Part shown: positions 34,347-45,500 of the stretch, one piece after another
How the letters are laid out: every line of letters starts with the position of its first letter
Numbering within the stretch: position 1 is the first letter of the stretch
Assembly (NCBI GenBank): GCA_951230915.1
Contig: OX579635.1
Coordinates: 37,386,001-37,450,000 of the forward strand
Reading direction: 5' to 3'
Origin: Antitrichia curtipendula
Lineage: Eukaryota > Streptophyta > Bryopsida > Hypnales > Leucodontaceae
DNA length: 64,000 bases
Made by a program: the position numbers and the translations under genes
The notes under the pieces: generated by a model
What the model saw: only the letters and a program-made list of their open reading frames with translations
What the model was told of the DNA's origin: nothing
Database searches by the model: none

Positions 34347-35357
34347 CTACTAGACTTTGGAAGGTCAGATTTTGATCCCAATTCCAACCCCAACTCTTGA
34401 TGCTCAAGGTCACTTACCAATGCAAATTTTGTTCTACTGCTTATCCCTCCTAAAGGAACAGATCCATTGCAAAATAGTTAAACATCATGTCTAAGCTAAG
34501 ATTTTCCTTTTAAATTGTGTTTAAATAAAAACGTTGTATGTTTATTATGTGACACTATGAACTCTCAATCATTATGAAAATTTTCATTTTGCTCCATGAA
34601 AAATTGTCATAGTTATTGTTTTTGAGACTAAAAATGAAAATAAATTTGTAAATATATTGCAAAAAAATTCCAATTAATTTGAAATTATTTCAAGAGGTAC
34701 AAGTAGCAATAAAGAGTATTAGTATGAAAAATCATCAAGTTGTTGTTTTACTTTTTTACACCCAGAACATCCTTTGGTAATGGCCTTCAAGTCAAATTTA
34801 TACTATCAAACTAAATTTATCCTATTATATAATTGATATATAAAATTTTGATATTTTTCATGTGTGAAAAAGTGAATTTTCTATATACAATGATTTCTTT
34901 TTAATAACTTTTGATGGAAAAATAAAATAATTGTAATTTTCTAAGGTAAATGGTGGAAATAAAATCATATCAATTATAATATATATTAGAATAATCTGTT
35001 ATTTTTTTTAATCATGAATAAATGTTAGGATGAAAAAACATAATTTTCTAATTTAAATTTAAAAAACATTTAAATAAAACAAAATTCAAATGAAAGACAT
35101 ACAATGTGGAACAACATGGATGTTGACACTTGGAGCCATGGTTGTCTTCCTAAACATGACGACAACATGACAAACATGACGTTGAAGACGTCAAATAGAG
35201 CTCCCATCGGTTTAGTAGAGTCAACTTTAAGGTTGACTTTTAGAAAACAAAACCTCTATAGTTATGATTTTGACATATTATTGTTCCATTTTATTAAAGT
35301 ATTTCAATTTAATAGACATTTAGTAAATTTTCATAGGATGAAAAATGGTAAACCACC
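34347..35357. other. AT-rich intergenic, nothing recognised
   Basis: Very AT-rich around 34800-35090; no exon or element ends were identified. Confidence 0.4.
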
Positions 35358-35604
35358 ATAACCGCTACCTATACTATGTGTACATCTCCAAAATCAGTTA
35401 TGTACCTATGTGGAAGAAACGCTTTTAGAGCCAAACTTTATTCCTTAATAACTTTTGCATACTGTATCCAAAGGCCATATTCTCTAGTGTGTTGAAAGCT
35501 CCTTTCACTTGCCTACAAGAATATATGAAAATTTGAGCAGTCTATTAATAGTAACTAGGCTCAGTGGCAAAAAGTGGCGGTTTTCGGTGTACCTGCCTCA
35601 GAGT
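35358..35604 (+). repeat. Partial copy of the 21749-22025 MITE
   Basis: About 245 bp match the interior and right end of 21749-22025 ('tatactatgtgtacatctcc', 'gtacctatgtggaagaaacgc', 'gcggttttcggtgtacctgcct'). The left terminal repeat is lost, so it cannot be a complete element. Confidence 0.7.
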
Positions 35605-37124
35605 TTAGACTCGTCTGTTCAAAACAGTCTTGGTAACTACCTACGGCTTTCTTTTCTTATATGCCACATTATGTGACTTCGACATTCTAAATTATAAGGG
35701 ATTGTTCTATCACTATACTATATCGGTAAGACTTCAGGACTAATATTTTTTAGAAGGGCAGTTAATAATTTTGCATGTACCACCTGGGGTTCAGATGGTC
35801 CGAATGGTGCTAAGAACCCTATCATTGTAAGACTCGGTCATACTTATCTTGCAGTCAGGACAGTATTTCACAGCAAGTTTCTGGACAAATTATACTAGAT
35901 CTTGCATCAACATCTTCAGTTGAGCAACCTTAATTTTGACGTGCATTTATTCTTTGAATATTCGTACAGAGATCTAAGATACAACATGCTGAGTGGACTT
36001 CTAGATTTCAGTGGGTCAGTGGAACAAATGATGCTTCTTTTGGTGTTTGGCAAGACCCTCAATCTCTATCATTTTGAGCTCTTCATTTTGTAGTGTTCCA
36101 TATTAATATGCGGCTAGTGTGTGGTGTAGGAAGTCTTTATCTTGAATTTTTTCTCTACTCCTTTAATATTTTCAGGCCACAAAATTTCTTTTCAATGATT
36201 GGTGCATGACAAGTGTACAACTGTATGAAGCCATTACAGTATACCAGCAAGGACGGAATTACCCCGAAGCTAGCTGTCGATCAGGTTTTCATAAGCTCTC
36301 TCCTGCATGAAATTTGTGGCCTACCTGACCTGACATCCAATTCTGAATCAGGTTCGGGTTGCTTGTCAGGAGGGCCAGTTTTACAGATCTGGACGGAAAT
36401 GCCACCTCGAAGATGCGAAGACTGTAAAAGAACCACCCCGAGGCTGCATTCCTTTCAAACTTGTGTTCATATTGGGCTTCACCAACTTGTTTAAAAGTAT
36501 GTTCAATGTGGCACTTTGCTCTGGAGAGATTAATTATTGTTTTGAAGTGATTTCTGGGGCATGTTGAATAATATGTTTAGCGTTCCCTGGAACCTGAAAA
36601 ACATGCATGTCTAGGATGTAAAGAGTGTGCAGTGTAGAACCTTGTTACAGGATTCTGTGTCCGGCCTCTTGCTGATCTTTATGTAAATAACAGTTTCTTG
36701 AGGCTCAAATGAAGCATGAAGGAACTTTGCACTTGGCGGGACTCGATACCGTGTGCAGTTTCAGTTCCTTACTGTCAACAATCTGGGATCAACAATGTAA
36801 CGACCTGATTTTAGCTTGTACCATGTACGTCAAATCTGCTGATATGAGGCGATGAGGCGATGAATGACATGCATCCAACTGTGCAGATTTTATACAGCAA
36901 ATGTGCTGATTACAAATCGATTGACTCCTCTGCTTTGATGTCAATACCTCAGAAACTCCAGCAAGGCTGCTTAAAAGGAAACAATCCTCCAGGAACTAGG
37001 AGAACATACAACCTCTAGACTTCAACTTCACCTCCATAGGAATGTAGGCAGTGTGCGTCCATTGTTTTAGAAAGAAGACTGTAACGAAGACCTACGTACG
37101 TGGAGATTTCGGTAAAGATCAAGG
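35605..37124. other. Moderate-GC region, possible exon scraps, no gene called
   Basis: One plus-strand segment near 35970 reads RDLRYNMLSGLLDFSG after a TACAG acceptor-like site. This looks like a leucine-rich receptor kinase repeat, but the frame stops quickly and no kinase follows. A segment at 36370-36560 is open for about 60 codons without a known domain. The right part (36600-37124) is the 3' flank of the minus-strand gene that follows. Confidence 0.3.
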
Positions 37125-39301
37125 TCACTTGACATCGAATAAAAAACGCTTGACATAAAAGGGTAGATCGCCGCCTTCACCGGGATCTCTCAGAATAAGT
37201 TGCTCTGTGAAGTCGTTGGTGTCCGCCTCCTTTACCTTATCTGCATAGTCAGTTGGTCAAGCAAGTCGATCAGATTAACCAGACATATATGGATCTTCCT
37301 GTAAAGCATCAAAAAGATAATGCGCAGAAGGATTTGCTAGACCCCAGGATATACTGACATTACATTGTACTCAGAAACCAATCCTTTCAGAATATGATGT
37401 ACAATATAATCAAGGTTGATAGATAAACACTTAATGAAATGAATTCTCCCAAATTAGGAGCTCTAAAGTTCACTCCACCCAGGCAACAGCCAACAAGGGC
37501 CGAGCGAGCATGGCCACGTCCACGTCCTAAATTCTAAGTGAGTGATGATCTATCTTTTGAGACATTCAGATTTTACGAACTATGCCCTGCGCTAACTTCA
37601 CAAAAATAAGCCAAGGTCATCAATAATCCTTGGAAATCAAGCATGAGCATGGAAGTGTTCCAAACAAACGCTTCAGAATAATGCAGACCAAGAAGAAATG
37701 GACCTTGAATTTGAGAATGAATTGAAAGGTACTTCGTCAAGTTCTTGGTAGAACATTAATTGTTCCAGCACTAACAGGGAGAAGGATTTCAGTTCATACC
37801 TAAGTGCACAAGAGACTCCGCACTGAGGACGAGATAGAACAGCACTTGACCTTCTATTCCAGCGGTCAACGATTCAAGGCTTTGGTCCACCTTGCAACTC
37901 AGAGGATCGGTTTTGTATTTCTTTACATCGGGGAATCGTCGTTTGCTGGGGAATCTGCACTCAAAGCGCGCGGCGTGCAAACAGCCAAAAATTAGCTCCA
38001 GAAGTACGACTTCAGTTCATTCTCGTAGCATGGACTATTGTATGTAACCAACGTGCTTATGATGCAGTATCTATCGCAATACAGATCATATCATGGAAAA
38101 AATTACTGCTTGCTCCCATCGAGTAACACATTCCTTCAACCTAGCGGAGAGCTAGAAACCGGTTTCAACTGGTTGCATACATAGCGAATCATTGTGTACC
38201 AATCAGAAAGCCGTCGCGGTTTGTGATGCTGAGACTTAGCTGAAAACCGAAGTGCATCAGCTTGTTGCTTTCTCACATGAGCCATGACCTTAGCTTTGAC
38301 CATTGTTAAAGACCCCTACCTGCTGAAAGCTTGAAAGATCATCAACCTCTTTAAAAACAACACACAGAGAGAGAGGGGTTAGAGAGCTCGGGAGAGAAAT
38401 CTTACAAAATTTTATTTTTGTCGGTTGAATATTTGGGGAAAAAGAGTTTCAGATTCGTGGGAATCATCAAGGGCATATCATAGCTGAGCACATAGAAGAA
38501 GCAGTCCCGTGGCACTTCAATTTGAAATTGAATTTTTGTGGAATTCTTCACTTCCCAACCTCCCTCCCTCACACCGCGTTTGATTTCGTCCCCTTCGTCT
38601 TTGTCGTCTATGTCGTCTTCTCCCGGCGTCTCCCTTCGACTTCCCTGTTCCGGAAGACGATACTCACGTCTCTCGCTATCCCATTGCGTAAAATGAATCT
38701 TGTAAGACTCGTCCCCAGTGCACTCTCTCGCCCATCTGTCAAATTTAGCAATGCTTGCAGGTGGGGTAACAACCGATGAAGAGACTACAACAGTTTTCTG
38801 GTCAAACGCCTCCTTGACTATCAAGTGCGTCTCTTTCACGATCGTGTGAGTGCTCTCTCCGGTCAGGTGAGTGCTTACGCTGAGCGCCTTGTCAAGTTCT
38901 TCACGCAGGCCCTTGATGGTCTCACGTGTCGAATTGATCTCCCTGTGCCGCATCGAATCGCCCAAATAGACCGTGGCTTTGGCGACCTTGAACGCTTTAG
39001 ACGACGTATCCTGCTTCTGTTTCTCCTTGAAATCATTCAACTGCCCCAAAGCCCGATCTAGTGCCTGTTGCAGCTTCTCTAGACGCGGCTTCAGAAATCC
39101 GTTCTTGTCCAAAGAGTCGGACTTCACGGAGTCAATGACGGGTTTCAGCCCCTCTACCTCCTCCAAAAGCTCTTCTATGCGCTTGGGAAAATTTTGGACA
39201 TCACGTCGAGCCTGTAGAATCCTCTCTACTAGCTTCACAACGCTACCCAGGAGACCCTGGACAGCATCGGCGGTCTGCACAGCCGTTAAAATTTCAGCCA
39301 T
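37125..39301 (-). CDS. RPW8/HeLo-like domain protein with DUF4384-like C-terminus, three exons
   Basis: Minus-strand exons are 39301-38406, 37954-37800 and 37240-37125, giving 388 residues. Splice sites are TTTT|GTAAGA to GTGCAG|A (phase 2) and CTTAG|GTATGA to ATGCAG|AT (phase 1); both phases match exactly, which strongly supports the model. Residues 1-150 start MAEILTAVQTADAVQGLL and form long amphipathic helices (EELLEEVEGLKPVIDSV, LEKLQQALDRAL), resembling the RPW8/HeLo four-helix bundles at the N-terminus of immune proteins. Residues about 225-245 are acidic and charged. The C-terminus has IEVPRDCFFYVLSYD, then LFFPKY and KNKIL, the pattern of DUF4384 domains, and closes with PFYVKRFLFDVK. 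There is no NB-ARC or kinase. A 214-bp MITE lies 108 bp upstream of the ATG. Function unknown; a membrane-acting or adaptor role in immunity is inference from the N-terminal fold only. Confidence 0.72.
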
Positions 39302-39408
39302 AACTTATCAATCAGCGCTCCAATCAAATCTCTCAACCGATGATAATGTATACACAAAAGGCAGGAGCTTCAGAATGTCGGCGATCGACCAAGTTACGCA
39401 CAAGCTAA

Positions 39409-39622
39409 GAGCCAGTCTCCATGGGGGGCCGGAGGGGTCCAGAACTGGACCTCCGGCCTCCAGTTCTGCAAAACCAGAATACATTCCTGGAGGGACTGGA
39501 CTCTTTCCCGGAGCTTGCTCGCTAAACTCTATGCTTGGTGAACATTTCAGGATTTTTTGCATGCTCTGCCCGTGGTCAACCTGGAGGGGGGTCCAGTTCC
39601 GGCCTCCCATGGAGACTGGCTC
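39409..39622. mobile_element. 214-bp PIF/Harbinger-like MITE
   Basis: The left end GAGCCAGTCTCCATGGG continues into a GGCCGG segment, and the right end is its reverse complement. TAA is directly repeated on both sides (39406-39408, 39623-39625), as for PIF/Harbinger insertions. It is GC-rich for this window, with an internal palindrome 'ccagaactgg'. The near-perfect ends and intact target duplication suggest a recent insertion, in the promoter or leader of the minus-strand gene at 37125-39301. Confidence 0.8.
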
Positions 39623-39978
39623 TAACCAGCCATGCCAAGTCAGTTCACTGTCATTCGGGGGTGGCTGTCAGTTATGGTTATGAATTCTGAATTTCCTACC
39701 CAGTACCCGGATCTGAAGGACCAGAGCCAGGTAGCTCAGCATTTTTGTCCAGCAGCGACGAAGCCGGGGCCACACCGCGTGAAATGCTCCATGGCGGATA
39801 CACAACGTGTCGCCTACAGTAAAGCGCGTCACTCCCCATTGGACCGACCAAGCTTTGAAAAATGTCGGCAAGATTTTTAGCCAGCTTCTGGCAAACTCCT
39901 GTCCGGAATCTCGACTCTCTGGTTCGGGCTTGCCTCGGGTTGTCTGAGCAGGTCGCCTTGTCGAGTATTGCTTCTCCT

Positions 39979-40292
39979 CATTGCACAGTTGCGGTGCCTC
40001 TTTTGAAGCATTTTGCGTACTTGGAGCCCGCTTTGGAGCCATGCTTGGAGCTCTCTTAGTGCTCTGCATGATGCATTTGAAGCAGTGACTGAAGCGGTGA
40101 AGTCTTGTGTTTTGTGTTGCGGTTCTCTCATTGCACAGTTGCGGTGCTTCTTTTGAAGCGTTTTGCGTACTTGGAGCCCGATTTGGAGCCATGCTTGGAG
40201 CTCTCTTAGTGCTCTCCATGATGCATTTGAAGCAGTGACTGAAGCGGTGAAGTCTTGCGTTCTGTGTTGCGGTTCTGTCGGCAGCTTCAGGC
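39979..40292. repeat. 160-bp tandem duplication
   Basis: 'cattgcacagttgcggtgc' begins at 39979 and 40139. The two ~155-bp copies differ at only a few positions (for example cctctttt/cttctttt, ctgcatga/ctccatga). Minus-strand frames run through both copies, but repeats of this kind keep frames open without coding, and no domain is seen. Confidence 0.85.
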
Positions 40293-42525
40293 GAGTTTGA
40301 GCTTTATGTCGTGGATCTATTGATTCTTGGATGATCGTGTTGCTGTGATTTGGGTGGAGCTTTAATCCGGCAGCTCGTTTTGGCAAGCGGACGGATTGTT
40401 CCATCAAATTGATCTTCCGACTCCAAAAGCTTAAGGTACCGCACAATGTTTCTTTGATGCATGTGAGTCTAGATGTGCATACTCTGTGTGGTTTGAGGAG
40501 GTTGTGATTCTAGCGACTGCTTTGTCTCTTGTTGGAGGTTTTATGCCCGCTTTTTTGTTCTTGATGCCACTCAAGGTGATCATCCTAGTTTTTGGTTACT
40601 GGCGTATCTGGGGATCATCCGAATTATTTCCCAGAATGATTTTTCACCGCACGAGGTGAGTGATCAGGGAAAAGGCATTTGTGCAAATTTTCCTTGTTGG
40701 CAACTCTGTCAACCGCCTTACAGTCTTGCACTGCATAAAAGATGTTCCTTTGTCTACATTGCGTTGCGTTCCTGAATTAGATAGGTGACCATCATTTTTG
40801 TGGATGAATGATCGTCCTTGAGTGTCAAGCTACTGTAGCACGGACGAACATGCCTGTTACAGTGGCATTGGCAGCAGAGAAACCCCAACCAAGAATGTTA
40901 TGTGGGAAACACTATTTAGGAACCTAGAGGCAAACTCCCTGTGAGATCATGTGTGAGCTGCTTTTAGTCACATCCACACAACATCAATTTTTTTTTAAAT
41001 TGGTGGTATTCCATTCCATTGGCATGGTTTTGGATGCACAACCTGAAACTGAAATCTTTATGTGTTTTAGATTCTTTGTGAAGATGGTTTTCACAATTTT
41101 TTGGTTTGTGGAATATCACTTGTTTAATGGAATCAAGCTTATATGTGTTTGGTTTTACATGATACTTCGGTTTGAGCTATTAGGTGTTTCTTTCTAGAAT
41201 GTTGCATAGCTTTAGTTGCCTTATCTTCAACCATTCACCAACTTGTCAATTTAGTGTTGTTCTTATGTTGATAGATTAGGTTTCCTTCATATAAATTTCA
41301 ATATGTGTGAATATGTTTTTGTGGATCATATGTATTTGGAGGTTGAAGGCATATACAAAGTGTTAATGAATGCAACTATGCAAATGTGTTTGACATTTTC
41401 ACCTGTGATTTTGTGATTTGTTATTTTCTCTCTAGTCAAGTATGGTTTTTATTTTAATGATTCTAAATCCTTTAGGCCTTTCATGAAATCCCATATTGGA
41501 CCTAGGTTTTTGATTTAATTGGGTTGTTGCATTTTGGGGTAGGCCCTAGTGACTTCAAATGCTTGATTTTTTTTTGGAGCGATCTTTTGTGGAGCTCCTA
41601 ATTGTCATCTTCATGTCAAGCTTGTAGCTAAGCTTGTAGTCAACCTTTATTTCATATAAATCCAATAAGTCTTGCATACATTTTAAAATTGATCATATGG
41701 GGAGTTAATTGTAACATTCTTGGTAGAGAAAAAATTGCCAAAGTTTGAGGCTTGATACTTTGAAATTTTCAACTTGGATTTCAAACCACATGTAAAGTTT
41801 CAATCACAAGCATCATAATCTTGCAAGTATTGTGATTTTTGAGTGTGGAATTTTTGGAATTTGCAACTTTGCAAGTCAATAGGTTAACTAAAATGTTCTA
41901 AAGATGGGTGTTCCTAGACAATAATGAAGAAGGAGCATGTTGCCCAATTACTTTAGGGGGAGTCGTCTTGGGACAATTATATGTTCGAAATGGCCTCAAA
42001 ATTAGAGGGGTGGATTAGTGAAGCTCTTTTTTTTCTTTTTTGTACATGCTTTACTTAATTTATACAAATTGAAGTTTAGACATGTATTTGAGAGGAAATT
42101 ACAAATCATTGTGAAGTCATTATTTTCTTAAACTTTAGTTTTTTCTCTTCTTTTTGCTCGTTTATTGAATTTATGTACATTGAATTTTGTTTTATTAATT
42201 TTGGAGATGAAATTATGAGTCAATTTTTCACATTTTTTCCTATCTCTATATCTTTTAGTCATTCAAAATTGTATAGTATTTTTTATAAATATTAAAATTA
42301 TCGTGACTTTTTCAGCAATAAATTTTGAATATTCATATGAGCCTTATTCACAATACACAATACAAGTTAAAAAGATTTGCAATATTTCCTTTGAGATGCA
42401 ATCTTTTCAATATGAAAATTTCTCATTAGGCCTTCATGATAGGTTTATAGGGTAAAACATCATGATCTAAACCATCTTTTGCTAAATTGGCTAATGAGGT
42501 AATACATGGTGCGACGCAGGTTGTC
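40293..42525. other. Spacer upstream of the NLR gene
   Basis: No protein domain was recognised. A 5' leader exon of the NLR is likely somewhere here, because the sequence just before its ATG ('gcgacgcag|gttgtcATG') looks like an intron acceptor. The 41200-42400 part is AT-rich. Confidence 0.4.
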
Positions 42526-45500
42526 ATGGCGGTGGAGTTAGTTGCAGGAGCAGTCCTTGGAGCTATTGTGTCTGAATTACTCAAGGATGTGATTGTTGGA
42601 GTCAAAATGGCTTATCGGTGTAAAGAAAATTGTCAAAGTCTATTGGTGACTTTGGAATCAATCTCACAACCTTTGGATGACATTGCAAAGCACACAACAA
42701 TTGCAAATGTGAGTTGTCAAGCATGGCTCGAGAGTGTGTATGATCTTTTGAAGGATGCCAAGATCATTGTAGACGCATGTTCAATGAAGAAATGGATTCA
42801 TCGAATCAACATGAAGCAAAAAAAACTGTCTAAAAAAATCCAAGACATAGATGCTCAAATTCAAATGAAGTTACAACAGTCGAATTTGATTATACTTAGT
42901 ACTGTTCTGGAAATGAAGGATCAAACTATGTTGCAACCATCTACAATTGGTTCAATGGTGCAGAGTACTCCAGATACAAAAGTGCAAGACATTCCAGGTA
43001 TAACAGTGCCATTTGCGGAAAATCCATTTGAGAGGTTGAAGAACAAGATTGTAAATGGAAGGAATGAAATGGATCATTTACCTATGACTATTGGTTTGAA
43101 GGGAAGAGGTGGGTGTGGCAAAACATTGCTCGCAAAGATGGTCAATAATGACAAAGACATTGAAAGAAAGTTTGAAGGAGGTGATATCTTGTGGATCACT
43201 ATTGGACGTGATGCTACAATACCATCTCTCTATTTGACCATGTCTAAGCTACTTCATGATGGTGGTGCTTATGAGCGCGACTACATTCACAGGAATCTTG
43301 AAGATCAACGTGGATATTTGATACAAGTCTTCAAAGAGAAAAAAGTTCTATTGATCTTGGATGATGTGTGGCACCATTATCCGTCAAACAATCGCGCAAT
43401 GATTGAATGGTTGGATGTTGCCAAAGGACCGGGTTCAATAACATTGATCACTACAAGAGATTTTTCTGTTTTGAAACATATCAAATGTGTAGACATGGTG
43501 GATGTCCAATCATTGTCCAAAGAAAAAAGTTGGGAGTTGTTTTGCATGCACGCCTTTGAGAGCATGAAAGCTCCACCAACTGAAATTGAAGTCATAGCCA
43601 AAGATATTTGTGAGCAATGTGATGGACTTCCTCTAGCTATCAAAGTCATTGGTAGCGCAATGTGGAAGAAGACTACTGAAAGCGAGTGGCGTGACACTTT
43701 AAACTATTTGGAAGGAACAACAACAAAGCCTTATTCAAAATTTGTTGAGGAGGAAGTGGAGAAGAAACTCTTTAGTGTCTTGCAATACAGCTACGACAAA
43801 TTAGATGAAACCTCCAAAAAATGTTTTTTACATTTTGCAGCATTTCCAGAAGATGATCAAATTTCTATAAGCCACTTATGTGATATATGGCATGCGCAAC
43901 AATTATTTGATTCTATAAATGCCCAAGAATCAAGAAATTTTGGCATATCAATTTTAAAAAATTTGGCCGAACGATCTTTGATTGACATGTCTAGTGATGG
44001 AAAGCATGTTCAAATACACGATGTTCTACGAGACCTTGCAAATCACATCCTCAGCAAAGCTAAATCCTATGAATGGGCATCTCAATGCTATTTTCGGGTT
44101 GGGAAGGTATTTGAAACATTTCCAACAATAGAAAAACATGTCAAGATTGTATCATTGATAGGTTGCACTTTTCATGAGTTTCCCAAAAACCTTGAGCTAC
44201 CATTTCTTCAAGTGTGTTTACTATCAAAGATTTCACATATCAAAGCTTATAAAAGATTGGTGCTTCCCAATGTCTTCTTTTCAAGTATGAAACATTTGCG
44301 AATGTTGAGCATGCATAATTCTCCTGGATTGGAATGCAGTCTTCTATACTTTAAAGGATTGACCTCCTTGACACACATGGATTTGGCATACACTTGCGTT
44401 TATCTAAAAAAACTTCCCAAAGGTATCAAAAAATTGAAGTTCCTTACGCACTTGTATTTGCGAGGGTGTTCATCCTTGACGCAGCTTCCCAAGGGTATCA
44501 AAGAACTAAAGTCTCTCACGCACTTGGATTTGCGAGAATGTTCATCCTTGATGCAACTTCCCAAAGGTATCAAAGAACTGAAGTCTCTCATGCACTTGTA
44601 TTTGCAAGGGTATTCATCCTTGAAGCAGCTTCCCGATGGTATCAAAGAACTAAAGTCTCTCACGTGCTTGAATTTGGTAGGGTGTTCATCCTTGATGCAA
44701 CTTCCCGAGGGTATCAAAAAACTTAAGTCTCTCACGCACTTGAATTTGCGAGGGTGTACATCCTTGACACAGCTTCTTGATAGTATCAAAGAACTGAAGT
44801 CTCTCACGCACTTGGACTTGACATGGTGTTCATCCTTGACGCAGCTTCCCGAGGGTATCAAAGACTTGAAGTCTCTCACACACTTGTATTTGCGAGGGTG
44901 TTCATCCTTGACGCAGCTTCCCGATGGTATCAAAGAGCTAAAGTCTCTCACACACTTGGAATTGGAAGGATGTTCATCCTTGACGCAGCTTCCCGAGGGT
45001 ATCAAAGAACTGAAGTCCCTCACACACTTGGAATTGGAAGGGTGTTCATCCTTGACGCAGCTTCTTGAGGGTATCAAAAAACTTAAGTCTCTCACGCACT
45101 TGCATTTGCGAGGGTGTACATCCTTGACACAACTTCTTGATAGTATCAAAGAACTGAAGTCTCTCACGCACTTGGACTTGACATGGTGTTCATCCTTGAC
45201 GCAGCTTCCCGAGGGTATCAAAGACTTGAAGTCTCTCACACACTTGTATTTGCGAGGGTGTTCATCCTTGACGCAGCTTCCCGAGGGTATCAAAGAACTT
45301 AAGTCTCTCATGTGCTTGTATTTGCGAGGGTGTTCATCATTGACACAACTTCCCGAGGATATCAAAGAACTGAAGTCTCTCACACACTTGGAATTGGAAG
45401 GGTGTTCATCCTTGACGCAACTTCCCGAAGGTATCAAAGAGTTGAAGTCTCTCACACACTTGAATTTGCGAGGGTGCTCATCCTTGACAAAACTTCCCGA

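Noticed and set aside
35940..36010. Possible leucine-rich receptor kinase exon (DLRYNMLSG)
   Set aside because: Only one LRR-like phrase is present, the frame closes soon and no transmembrane or kinase exon follows. Kept only as a note in the spacer entry.
39308..39610. 100-codon minus-strand frame upstream of the DUF4384-like gene
   Set aside because: It lies almost wholly inside the inverted-repeat MITE at 39409-39622, and its sequence reflects the palindrome.
39668..40446. Minus-strand frames of 183 and 189 codons with repeated peptide
   Set aside because: They are overlapping frames kept open by the 160-bp tandem duplication; no domain, and different frames give equally long products.
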